From contig JADGAZ010000001.1 in assembly GCA_015231755.1 (NCBI GenBank), positions 186,001-250,000 on the forward strand: a stretch of 64,000 bases of DNA. Direction: 5' to 3'. The DNA comes from Magnetococcales bacterium. Lineage in GTDB: Bacteria > Pseudomonadota > Magnetococcia > Magnetococcales > Magnetaquicoccaceae. This document shows, one piece after another, positions 35,381-43,743 of this stretch (position 1 is the first letter of the stretch; each line of letters opens with the position of its first letter). Under the pieces are notes generated by a model. The model saw only the letters and a program-made list of their open reading frames with translations. It had not been told where the DNA came from and did not search any database. The position numbers and the translations under genes are program-made.

Positions 35381-36817
35381 TTACCAGTGCAGGCCTAACA
35401 GTCCGAGGAAGAACGTGGTGTCTTCCACGAATGAAGAGTCGGTACGGTCCCAGATGCGCAGGATGGCAAAAAAGATCCAGACCCCGGCCACCTTGCGGAT
35501 GGTCACCAGGGTGGTGCAAGGGGCCGAGTGTTTTCCCCGCTGATTCTGCTCCCGCAGGATGCTCACGAAGATGGCGATGCCCAGGATGAACGTATAGAAC
35601 ACATACGAGGTGAAACGCGCAAAGGAGAGAATCTCGCCGTTGATGATCAGGCGGTCAAAGTGTTGCAGAATGTGATAATAGAGGTTGCCGAAAAAGGCCG
35701 ACGCCATGGTGGCGGCGAAGATACGCCATTTCGGGTGTTGCTTGAAATAGGAGAGGTAAACCGGGAAGAAAAAGAAATCAACCAGCAGTTCCTTGAAATA
35801 AAAATAGTAACGGTTCCAGAAGTCGATCAGGGTCTTGGCCAGCAGCGGCTTGTAGGTGTTGCGGAACAGATTGAAGCCGAACAGCCGCAGACAGCCGATG
35901 ATCAAATGACCGACGATGGCCAGTTGGGTGGTTTCGTAGACCATATCCATGATCAGGCTGCCCCAGACCGTGATCGGGTCCGGCATCCGGGTGGCGCTCA
36001 GGATGATCAGTTCGTTGATGTGGTGCAGCTTGAACAGGGGAATGGCCCCATCGGCGGAATCGAAGAAGGACCAATCGAGCAGATCCAGGGCCGAATCCCA
36101 TATCGAAGCCAGAATCAGCAGCTTGATTCCCGCCAGTTGGATGCGGGCCAGATCGAGTCGTCCCGTGGCGCGTTTGGAATACAGATAGTCGAGGCCTTTG
36201 CCATAAGGAACCTGACTGGAACCCAGGTAGGGCAGACAGTAGATCAGGTGGTCCACGAATCCGTTTTGCTTAAGGGATCCCCGTTTGCCCGAATACAGCA
36301 AAAAGCCGATGCGCCAGACCAGAAACGAGAAAAAGACCAGGGCGGCATTCAGGTTGGTGGCCACGATCCAGGAGGGATCATCGCGGAAATCCACCGGAAA
36401 GAACAACATGACGATGATCCAGATCCATAAAGTGATGTGCAAAAAGATCTGGGGATGATTTCTGGCGATTTTTGGTAGCAATGTAAATGATTTTGCGATA
36501 CTGTAAAAAATATAAAGTATTCCGACAATCAACAGCGAGTCGATTGTCAGCCAAAAAATGCCATCGACGTTCAGTTGGTTCAGTTTGGTATAAAGAAACA
36601 GTCCACCGCAGCCCACCGCCATGATCCAGGCGCGCTGGTTGGGAAACAACTGCGTCAGAATCATCAAGGGCAACAGGGCAAGATATTTTGTGGTATACAA
36701 CAGCGCAAAAACGATTACCCAAAGAATAACATTTCCCGGAGTCGACACCGAAAACTCATGCAGACGGCTGTCTTCGTGAAATTGGGAAATCTTATGATAA
36801 TAACTGTGGAAAATCAT
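35381..36817 (-). CDS. MBOAT-family membrane acyltransferase, DltB-like
   Basis: A 478-residue polytopic membrane protein with about ten to eleven helices. It has the MBOAT core arrangement: DFWNRYYFYFKELLVDFFFFPVYLSY followed later by the histidine-bearing NLYYHILQHF, in which the His is the usual active-site residue. DltB and AlgI proteins of this fold move acyl groups from a carrier to a substrate across the membrane. Its start overlaps the carrier-protein stop (ATGA) and the adenylation gene follows by 13 bases, strongly supporting a carrier-to-membrane transfer role. Substrate and acceptor are unknown. No DltD homologue is adjacent. Confidence 0.8.
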   Translation of the reverse strand: MIFHSYYHKISQFHEDSRLHEFSVSTPGNVILWVIVFALLYTTKYLALLPLMILTQLFPNQRAWIMAVGCGGLFLYTKLNQLNVDGIFWLTIDSLLIVGILYIFYSIAKSFTLLPKIARNHPQIFLHITLWIWIIVMLFFPVDFRDDPSWIVATNLNAALVFFSFLVWRIGFLLYSGKRGSLKQNGFVDHLIYCLPYLGSSQVPYGKGLDYLYSKRATGRLDLARIQLAGIKLLILASIWDSALDLLDWSFFDSADGAIPLFKLHHINELIILSATRMPDPITVWGSLIMDMVYETTQLAIVGHLIIGCLRLFGFNLFRNTYKPLLAKTLIDFWNRYYFYFKELLVDFFFFPVYLSYFKQHPKWRIFAATMASAFFGNLYYHILQHFDRLIINGEILSFARFTSYVFYTFILGIAIFVSILREQNQRGKHSAPCTTLVTIRKVAGVWIFFAILRIWDRTDSSFVEDTTFFLGLLGLHW

Positions 36818-37068
36818 TTTGTGTATCGGTCGATCAGATCCAGGATTTTCTGAATGGATTCGAGTTCAACGGGATCGACTCCGGTATCCGAGAAATCAAT
36901 GGCGAATCGGGATTCCAGAAAGGCGATGATCTCCAGCATGGCCAGGGAGTCGATGAGACCGGACTTGATCAGACCATCGCTGTCGGCGATGCCATCCAGG
37001 GGCAGATCCGGACGTTTGATGGTGGCCAGAAACTGGATCAGGAGTTCTCGATTTTTCTGAGTATCCAT
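36814..37068 (-). CDS. acyl/peptidyl carrier protein, DltC-like
   Basis: An 84-residue carrier protein. The phosphopantetheine attachment site is SGLIDSLAMLEIIAFLE, with the serine of DSL near residue 43. Helix pattern and size match acyl carrier proteins and DltC. It is translationally coupled (ATGA) to the MBOAT gene. I infer that the downstream adenylation enzyme loads it with an amino acid that the MBOAT protein then transfers. The ATG at 37068 is the first methionine with proper length; the longer open frame to 37230 has no domain support. Confidence 0.9.
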   Translation of the reverse strand: MDTQKNRELLIQFLATIKRPDLPLDGIADSDGLIKSGLIDSLAMLEIIAFLESRFAIDFSDTGVDPVELESIQKILDLIDRYTK

Positions 37069-37498
37069 TGGATTCCTATCGGTTTGAAACGGTTGTGCCC
37101 CGGGGCGGTATCGCCTCTTGGCGTGTGATCCGTCATGGATGGAACAGGGTTCCAACAGGCGGATTTGACATGGATTCTTTTCATCACAACAGCAGGTTGT
37201 CCCATTCCAGGCGATCCGGGAACTCGGCATGGAAGAGGTCGCGGGTATGGGTGGATGGGCACCTCGGCATCAGGAACCTGTTTGCCACCACCACAAAATG
37301 CCCTATTTTTTTCACAATTTCAAGTGACCTGCTTTTTTTTGCCAGGATCGGTCCGGAGCGGTTGGTAAAGGTTCCGGCTGGAGTGGGCGTTGTGGGTTGT
37401 ATCCGTTGGCCATTTTCCTTTTTTTCCGGTACGAACAATCCCTGTCGCCTCCCGGTCGCAAAGTCAGGAACCGGGGGGAGCAACAGGGTTTGTTGCGT
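37069..37498. other. 430-bp interval with no clear gene, possible gene remnant
   Basis: No protein with recognisable domains is seen. A minus-strand open frame at 37184-37483 (99 codons) ends in HAEFPDRLEWDNLLL, which looks protein-like and could be the end of a decayed transferase, but there is no ribosome-binding site or family match I can support. Short T-tracts near 37305 and 37330 do not follow a stem. Confidence 0.3.
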
Positions 37499-39079
37499 TC
37501 ACCACTCTGCCAATCGCCACACGCCCAGGAAGCGTTCGTGCCGGGCTTTGCCGTCCGGGATCAGCATCACGGGTTGCGGCAATCCGAAGGGGGGAGCGGT
37601 CAGGTTGACCTTGTGCCAGTGGCCCAACCTGGAGGCTCCATTGGTGGCGTTCGGAAAGGTGGTGGCGATCAGATAACGGGCTTCGCTGCTTTTGAAGTGG
37701 CGCAGCGCCTGGGTTCCCAGTGCGTCCGGCAGATGGGTCAGGGTGTTGCGGCACAGCACCGCGTCGGCCCGGGGCAGCACCTGATGGCAGATGTCCGCCA
37801 CATTGAAAAAATGGTTTTTGCGCAGGGCGAACAGGGTGCGATTGTGGGCGATGATCTCCGGAACCACATCGAATCCCAGATACAGATCCCACTCCGCCGA
37901 CAGCGACGCAATCCAGTTCAGATCCCCGCAGCCCGCATCCACCAGGGTGCGCACCCCCAGTTGGCGCAAGGCGTCTTGCAGATGGGGACGCATCTCCCGG
38001 GTGGCGCTCATCAGGGAGCCGGACCCGCTGCGGGTTTCGCTGGCGCCCCACTGGTTTTCCTGATGGATCTTGGTAAACAGTTTTTGGATCTCCACCGAAG
38101 TTCCGGTGGTGGGGGGATGGGGTGGAAATCGACCGTCCGCGCCGCGGGTGCCGATGCGGCGGCGGCGCAGATCCACATCCGCGTAGGCTTCGTATTCCGC
38201 CAGGGTGCGTATTTTGCCCAGACCATGGCGTTCGATCTCCTGCAATACCTCCGGATCCGTGGAGGCGTGGATTTCCAGCAGATGTTCCAGCCGGGCCACG
38301 GATTGGCGTTGCAGCCTGCTCCAGTCGATTTTGTGGTCATCCCAGTGGCGGCGGCGGGTCCGGTCGGTGTAGTCGTGATACAGAATCACCCCGTTGGGAC
38401 TGTAGAGGTCATAACCGTGGGTCCACAATCGGACCGACAGGGTGATCTCCTCCCCCTGGAAATACAGATAGGGATCATAGGGCACTTCGTGAACCAGGGA
38501 GCCGGGACCGAACAGCAATCCGCCCCCCACGAAAGCCGAGGGACGGGGTACCGCCGGGCGGTCTTCCAGATCCACATACTCCCCCTGGGGCACCAGGATG
38601 CCATCCCGATTGAATTTTTTCGCCCGCAGATAGGGATAGCCTCTGGCAAACCGTTCATCCGGGGGAATGTACTTGTTGGGATGGGTGGAGAGGATCGCCT
38701 TGGGGGAGGGACAGGCGTGGAGCATGTCGATCAGTTGCGCGTCCCAGCCCGGATCGAAGCGGGTATGGCTGTCCACCTGTAGATAGTAGCTCTCCCCCTG
38801 GTAGAACTCCACCTGAATCCGATGGCGCGCCCAGCAGGCTCCCCGGCTGTCGTCGATGTGGATCACCCGTCCCCGCACCTGATCGGCCCATTCCGGGGGA
38901 ACCCGGAGAAAGGTGGCGTGGTCGTCTTCTTCCGGGAGGATCTGCCACAACACCCCCACCCTGATCCGTTCCGGATGGCTGGCCTTGGCGAACAGATCCG
39001 TCAGGGTCCAGGGGCATTCGCTGTCGCGATAACTGGCAATCGAGACGAACAGGGTGGCGGTGTCGTGGGCGCGCTCCAT
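37499..39079 (-). CDS. GlcNAc-type glycosyltransferase fused to a SAM methyltransferase domain
   Basis: A 526-residue two-domain protein. Residues about 8-275 match the GlcNAc (Skp1-type, GT60-like) transferase family: LFVSIASYRDSECPWTLTDLF, GACWARHRIQ, YYLQVDSHTRFDPGWD, PYDPYLYFQGEEITLSVRLWTHGYDLY. Residues about 355-500 form a Rossmann methyltransferase-like domain (VRTLVDAGCGDLNWIASL, YLGFDVVPEIIAHN, DAVLCRNTLTHLPDALG). The pair suggests addition of a sugar and methylation in one protein, for example methylated GlcNAc on a glycan or peptide. It lies in the minus-strand run between the ParB-like gene and the carrier protein. Confidence 0.82.
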   Translation of the reverse strand: MERAHDTATLFVSIASYRDSECPWTLTDLFAKASHPERIRVGVLWQILPEEDDHATFLRVPPEWADQVRGRVIHIDDSRGACWARHRIQVEFYQGESYYLQVDSHTRFDPGWDAQLIDMLHACPSPKAILSTHPNKYIPPDERFARGYPYLRAKKFNRDGILVPQGEYVDLEDRPAVPRPSAFVGGGLLFGPGSLVHEVPYDPYLYFQGEEITLSVRLWTHGYDLYSPNGVILYHDYTDRTRRRHWDDHKIDWSRLQRQSVARLEHLLEIHASTDPEVLQEIERHGLGKIRTLAEYEAYADVDLRRRRIGTRGADGRFPPHPPTTGTSVEIQKLFTKIHQENQWGASETRSGSGSLMSATREMRPHLQDALRQLGVRTLVDAGCGDLNWIASLSAEWDLYLGFDVVPEIIAHNRTLFALRKNHFFNVADICHQVLPRADAVLCRNTLTHLPDALGTQALRHFKSSEARYLIATTFPNATNGASRLGHWHKVNLTAPPFGLPQPVMLIPDGKARHERFLGVWRLAEW

Positions 39080-39117
39080 GGGTGGGATCCTGGTTTCTCA
39101 AGGATGGAAAGAGGGGG

Positions 39118-39606
39118 TCATGTCTGGACCGCGCGTCGGAACCAGACAAAATCATGGCCCATCCGGGGGTGAAAGCCGACGAAGACCGTCTGTCCCACCA
39201 GCAGGCCCAGTTGCTGCAAGGCGACGGCCCGATGGTTGCCATCGATGATCACGAAGGGGCCTTCTCCCGAAAAGGCGGTCAGAATGAGAGGCTCGAAGGA
39301 GTCCCCCACGGCGAGGGCTTTTTTCATGCTCTGGATGCGGGATTTGTGGCGGTAATCGTCCGTGCCCAGGCAGGGATCCGCGGCCACAATCGGCAGACGA
39401 CAGGAACCGAACAGCAGTTTCCAGTCCTGGGAGCCGATCACATAGAGCTTGTCGCAGTCAGCCGGTTCCATGCGACAGCGAAACCAGCACACCCCGGCGG
39501 GCAGGGGTTGCCACACCTCGGGTTTGGGCTGGGGCTTGCCTCCCGACGAACGATGCCAGGAGTGGAGCACATGGTTGTGCCATTCCACTGCGCGACCGAT
39601 TTGCAT
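39118..39606 (-). CDS. ParB/sulfiredoxin-fold-like small protein
   Basis: A 162-residue protein. The segment PFVIIDGNHRAVALQQLG matches the core motif of ParB/Srx-fold domains (IDGNHR), which bind or hydrolyse nucleotides. An upstream Cys-rich part (AGVCWFRCRMEPADCDKLYVIG) is unassigned. There is no helix-turn-helix, so a partition role is unlikely. It begins 6 bases after the AsnB-type gene stop and ends 38 bases before the glycosyltransferase, so it belongs to this biosynthetic operon. A nucleotide-dependent modification role is only a guess. Confidence 0.6.
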   Translation of the reverse strand: MQIGRAVEWHNHVLHSWHRSSGGKPQPKPEVWQPLPAGVCWFRCRMEPADCDKLYVIGSQDWKLLFGSCRLPIVAADPCLGTDDYRHKSRIQSMKKALAVGDSFEPLILTAFSGEGPFVIIDGNHRAVALQQLGLLVGQTVFVGFHPRMGHDFVWFRRAVQT

Positions 39607-39612
39607 GGAATC

Positions 39613-41481
39613 TCAATCGCCTCCCGGGGTTGACGTGGCATGATACTGGGCGCTCAACCAGCTCCACAAAAAGAGGCGATGATCCCCCCGACCTCCGCGA
39701 TGCTCCTGCCAGCGTTGTGCCACCCAGGCAAGGTCGGTTCCGGCCATGGGGAGCATGGGGGGAAGAAGCGGATCGGTTTTCAGCCAGTCGGCGATGGGCA
39801 CGCCAAATCCTTTTTTGCGACGATGGATGATGCCATCGGGCAGCAGACCGGTCATGGCCTTTTTGAGCAGATATTTGCGCACCCCCCGACGCAACTTGAG
39901 GGCGTGGGGCAGTCGTTGGGCAAAGGCCACCACATCGTTGTCCAGAAATGGTGCCCGCACCTCCAACGAGGCCATCATCGAGGCCCGATCCACTTTGGTG
40001 AGAATGTCGTCCGGCAGGTACAGATGGGTGAAATACTCCAGGCTTTTGTCGATGGGATGGGTGACTTCGGAATCGTGCCAGACCGCCAGGGCTTCGGCGT
40101 ACAGCTCCTCGGGGTCCATGGGCTGATGGAACAGTTCTCCGATCTCCTCGGGTGCCAGGGGGGCCATCCAGGTGGGATTCCACAACGGCATGGGGTGGGA
40201 GAGTCCGGCCAGGAAACGGCGTACCTTGAAATCCAGGCTCATGTTGCGACCCGATACCGGCAGTCGTGCGGTCAGGTTTCTCAAACCCCGATGCAGGAAA
40301 CCCGGCATCAGGCGGTGGTAAAGCTGGCCGGGCCCCAAGGCCAGAAAGGGATCGTATCCGGCGAACAGTTCATCCCCCCCATCCCCCCCCAGGGCCACGG
40401 TGACGTGCTGGCGGGTGAAGTGGCTCAAAAGATGGGTGGGCAGAATGGACGGATCCCCCAGAGGCTCGTCCAGACGTCCCAGCACCGCAGGGATCAGGGT
40501 TTTGGCCCCATCCAGGGTGAGGATCTGCTCCCGATGGTTGGATCCGATCCGTTGCGCCTCCTGACGGGCATAGGCGGATTCGTCGAAGGAGGGTTCTTGA
40601 AAGCCGATGGCAAAGGTGTTCAGGGAGGCGGGGGGGGCGTGTCGGGCCGCCAAAGCCAGAATGGCGCTGGAGTCGATGCCTCCGCTTAAAAAAAATCCCA
40701 GCGGGACATCGCTTTCCATGCGGCGCTTGACCGCCTGGGAGAGCAGGGCCCGCAGCTCTTCCGCCAGGGACTCTTCCCGCCGCTCCAGCAGGGCCGGATC
40801 CGGGGTGAGACGAAAGCGCCAGTAGCGTTGCTGCCGCAGGGTGAAGCGGGTCAAATCCAGCTCCAGCCAGCTTCCTCCCGGCAGTTTGCGACTGCCCTGA
40901 TACAAGGCGTTGGGAGCCGGAATGAAGCCATAAGCGAAATATTTCTGCAACACCTTGGGATCGATGCCGCCGGTGAAACCCGGATGCCGCCGCAGGGCCG
41001 ACAACTCGGAGGCAAACAGGAATAAATCCTTTTGCAAGGCGTAATAGAACGGTTTCTTGCCGAAGCGGTCCCGGGCGGCGAACAGCCGTCGGTTGTCGGG
41101 ATCGAAGATCACGAACGCGAACATGCCGTTGAGCCGTTCGGGCAGTCCCGTGCCCCACTCCCGGTAGCCGTGGAGCAGGGTTTCGGTATCCGAGTGGTGG
41201 GAGACGAAGCGGTGACCCCGCTGGATCAAGGTGGCGCGCAAGGCCGCGTGGTTGTAGATCTCCCCGTTGAAGACCACGCACAGCTTCCGGTCTGTGGTCC
41301 ACATGGGCTGTTTGCCCCCGTCGATGTCCAGGATCGCCAGGCGTCGGTGTCCCAGAAAGACCCGCTGTGCCTCATCGGCGCACAGACCCTCGCCGTCCGG
41401 TCCCCGATGGGTCAGGGCACGGGTCATCCGTTCCAGGTCGGTCTGGGTTCCTGGACCCGCGAATCCGGTGATGCCGCACAT
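39613..41481 (-). CDS. asnB: glutamine-dependent asparagine synthase-family amidotransferase
   Basis: A 622-residue protein with the N-terminal glutaminase nucleophile Cys2 (MCGITGFAG), HRGPDGEG, the glutaminase loop FNGEIYNHAALR, and a C-terminal synthetase domain with the PP-loop SGGIDSSAILAL and GGDGGDELFAGYDPF. Length and order fit AsnB. In polysaccharide and peptide clusters such enzymes amidate sugar acids or build amide bonds, so the substrate may not be aspartate. It is in the minus-strand run with the glycosyltransferase and Dlt-like genes. The start is set by Cys2; an open frame upstream of 41481 has no support. Confidence 0.92.
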   Translation of the reverse strand: MCGITGFAGPGTQTDLERMTRALTHRGPDGEGLCADEAQRVFLGHRRLAILDIDGGKQPMWTTDRKLCVVFNGEIYNHAALRATLIQRGHRFVSHHSDTETLLHGYREWGTGLPERLNGMFAFVIFDPDNRRLFAARDRFGKKPFYYALQKDLFLFASELSALRRHPGFTGGIDPKVLQKYFAYGFIPAPNALYQGSRKLPGGSWLELDLTRFTLRQQRYWRFRLTPDPALLERREESLAEELRALLSQAVKRRMESDVPLGFFLSGGIDSSAILALAARHAPPASLNTFAIGFQEPSFDESAYARQEAQRIGSNHREQILTLDGAKTLIPAVLGRLDEPLGDPSILPTHLLSHFTRQHVTVALGGDGGDELFAGYDPFLALGPGQLYHRLMPGFLHRGLRNLTARLPVSGRNMSLDFKVRRFLAGLSHPMPLWNPTWMAPLAPEEIGELFHQPMDPEELYAEALAVWHDSEVTHPIDKSLEYFTHLYLPDDILTKVDRASMMASLEVRAPFLDNDVVAFAQRLPHALKLRRGVRKYLLKKAMTGLLPDGIIHRRKKGFGVPIADWLKTDPLLPPMLPMAGTDLAWVAQRWQEHRGGRGDHRLFLWSWLSAQYHATSTPGGD

Positions 41482-41531
41482 CTGGACTCCTTGACCCTGT
41501 TTCGGGTTCGGCAGCGTGACGGGTGGTGGTG

Positions 41532-42374
41532 TCAGGGGGCGGAAGGGGCGGTCGGAGTCTGGGGCTTGACGCCGGAGACCGACCAGGACATCTGGTTGGT
41601 CCACACCGAGACGATATCCGTCAAACCCGCTTGTCGCAGCAGATTTTCCGCCTCCTCCCGACGGTAGTACAGGGCGATCTGGGGTAACATGTGATCGAAG
41701 GTGATCTGTTTCAGATGGCGCAGGGTGGTTTTGCGGAGCAGGTCGTGATAGGGCAGCCGTCCCCAACCCAGATGCAGCATGACCCACAGTACCACCGCCA
41801 GTCCCCACGACAGGTGATCCGTGATGCGGATCGGCAGCCGACTGAAGAGAAAACGGCGTACCGGATTGAACAGATGCACGATCCAGCCATTGTTTTCCCG
41901 GCCATAGAGCCACACCAGCACCCGGCCACCGGGTTTGGTGGCTTTGGTCATGTTGCGCACCGCCAGTTCGGGATTTTCCAGGTGGTGGATCACCCCGAGG
42001 CTGAAGGCGATGTCGAAGTGGTCCTGGAAGTCGATCTGATAGGCGCTCATCCAGCGCACATCCACCGGCACATCGGTCTTGGCGCGCAGGATGTCGCGGG
42101 CGAACGCCAAAGCACCTTCATCCACGTCGATGGCCACACCGGGACCGGCTCCTCTTTGGGTGGCCCACAGGGAGTTGCGTCCCATGCCGCAGCCCACATC
42201 CAGAAAAGAGGCCTCTTTCCAGAGTTCCCGGGGCAGGGCCGCAGTCCAGCCGTCGAACTGTTCCACATGGATGTCCAGCAGTTTCTTGAGCACATGGGAA
42301 TAGCCGAAACGGTCCGGGGAGCCGGCGTGAATGTCGGGTGTGTTGCGCTGGGATGGATCGGATGGGTGGGTCAT
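41532..42374 (-). CDS. class I SAM-dependent methyltransferase
   Basis: A 280-residue methyltransferase. Motif I is FLDVGCGMGRNSLWA, the acidic residue ending strand 2 is in VAIDVDEGALAFAR, and the FDIAFSLGVIHHLENPELAV segment and GGRVLVWLYGRENNG are typical of the type-11 family. Hydrophobic stretches near VLWVMLHLGWGR may bind a membrane or lipid. It lies 50 bases upstream of the amidotransferase gene and belongs to the same run. Substrate unknown. ATG 42374 is used; a TTG nine bases earlier is possible. Confidence 0.85.
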   Translation of the reverse strand: MTHPSDPSQRNTPDIHAGSPDRFGYSHVLKKLLDIHVEQFDGWTAALPRELWKEASFLDVGCGMGRNSLWATQRGAGPGVAIDVDEGALAFARDILRAKTDVPVDVRWMSAYQIDFQDHFDIAFSLGVIHHLENPELAVRNMTKATKPGGRVLVWLYGRENNGWIVHLFNPVRRFLFSRLPIRITDHLSWGLAVVLWVMLHLGWGRLPYHDLLRKTTLRHLKQITFDHMLPQIALYYRREEAENLLRQAGLTDIVSVWTNQMSWSVSGVKPQTPTAPSAP

Positions 42375-42512
42375 AGTGATCAATCAAGGGACAAGGGAAG
42401 AGAGTGGACCGGAAGCAGGGCAAAGATTTTCTTTGGCAATGCAAAGTGTTATCAGTCTACAGAGGCTGGGAGGGCGCGTCAAGTCCCGTTGCCGGGAGGA
42501 AGCGGGACGGCA

Positions 42513-43703
42513 TCAGGCGTCGTCGGTGCCCCGCAGGGCGAACCACAGGGTGCCGGCCACGCCGAACCCGGTGGCGGCCCAGAGGTTGACGGCGGGTCCG
42601 AGTTGCCACAGATAGGCCCCGCCCAGAGCCCCCAGTGAGACGAACAGATCCCGCACCAGATAATAGGCCCCGAACGCGGCAGCCCGATGATCCGGGGGGG
42701 CGAGGTCGAGGATCAGGGCCTTGCGGGCCGGTTCGCCGAACTCTTTCAAGCCCCGCACCACGAAGGCCACCACCAGCATGCCAAAGGAGTCGGCGTGCAG
42801 CAGCATCAGGGGAAAGGCGGTGAAAAACAAAAAGGTGATCAAGACGAAGGGTTTTTTGCCGGTGCGATCGGCCATCCAGGCCACAGGCAGATAAATCAGC
42901 ACGGCTGTGGCCATTTCGATGGAGGTGAGCAGGCCGAATTCCACCGCCGTGACCGGTTGGGCGATGTTTTTCATGCACCACACCACCACGAAGGCGTAGG
43001 GAATGTGTTCACAAAAGCGGATCAGGATATCCGAAACCAGCAGACGGCGCATGTTGGGGGTGAGCAGGGCGAGAATCTGGCCCGGCGCGGTGGGGGGCGT
43101 GGGTCCGGGACGGTCGTCGGGGATGAGCCGTTGCTGGGCGAAGAGTCCCATCAGGGCCAAAACCAGGGCCATGACAAAGGAGAGACGAATGCCGTCCACC
43201 TCCCCGAACCGGTCGATGCACACCCCTCCCATGATGGGGCCCAGGGCCATGGGAATCCGTTTGACCAAAGAGTGCATGGTCACGCCCATGGTGCGTTTGT
43301 TGGCCGGGAGTACTTTGGCGATCAATCCCATGCTGGCCGGAAGCGACAGGGAACTCCAGGCCAGGAAAAGGATGGCTCCCACCAATACCGCCTCCCAGCG
43401 GGGAATCAGGATCACCAGCAGATAGCCGCTCATGGCGGTCAGATTGATGATCAACAGGCTTTTGCGGATGCCGAAGTGTTCCGCCAGATAGCCGCCGGGC
43501 AGGGAGTAGAGGGCGGACAGGAGATTGTTCATGGCCCCGAGCAGGCCGATCACCCAGGGTCCGCCCCCCAGGGCCAGGAGATAGATGGGCAGAAACCGTT
43601 CCGCCATCCGTTCCCCCAACCCCACCAGAATCACCAACAGCAGCAGCCCCACGGTTTCGCGTTTCAGGGCCAGAAAGGTGAACAGGTGTCTGGAGCGGGT
43701 CAT
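42513..43703 (-). CDS. major facilitator superfamily transporter
   Basis: A 396-residue membrane protein with about twelve helices. The first cytoplasmic loop GGYLAEHFGIRKSLLI resembles the MFS GxLaDrxGrrk signature, repeated in the second half as VAWMADRTGKKPFVL. MFS members export or import small solutes by proton coupling. Position is ambiguous: it starts 40 bases after chrA and ends 138 bases before the methyltransferase. It could therefore serve chromate/metal stress or export the product of the biosynthetic run. Confidence 0.85.
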   Translation of the reverse strand: MTRSRHLFTFLALKRETVGLLLLVILVGLGERMAERFLPIYLLALGGGPWVIGLLGAMNNLLSALYSLPGGYLAEHFGIRKSLLIINLTAMSGYLLVILIPRWEAVLVGAILFLAWSSLSLPASMGLIAKVLPANKRTMGVTMHSLVKRIPMALGPIMGGVCIDRFGEVDGIRLSFVMALVLALMGLFAQQRLIPDDRPGPTPPTAPGQILALLTPNMRRLLVSDILIRFCEHIPYAFVVVWCMKNIAQPVTAVEFGLLTSIEMATAVLIYLPVAWMADRTGKKPFVLITFLFFTAFPLMLLHADSFGMLVVAFVVRGLKEFGEPARKALILDLAPPDHRAAAFGAYYLVRDLFVSLGALGGAYLWQLGPAVNLWAATGFGVAGTLWFALRGTDDA

Positions 43704-43743
43704 GGGAATGTCTGGATGGCTTCATGGAGTGATGGAATGAGAC

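Noticed and set aside
37184-37483. 99-codon minus-strand open frame as a real gene
   Set aside because: No ribosome-binding site, no recognisable domain; kept only as a possible remnant in the interval entry.
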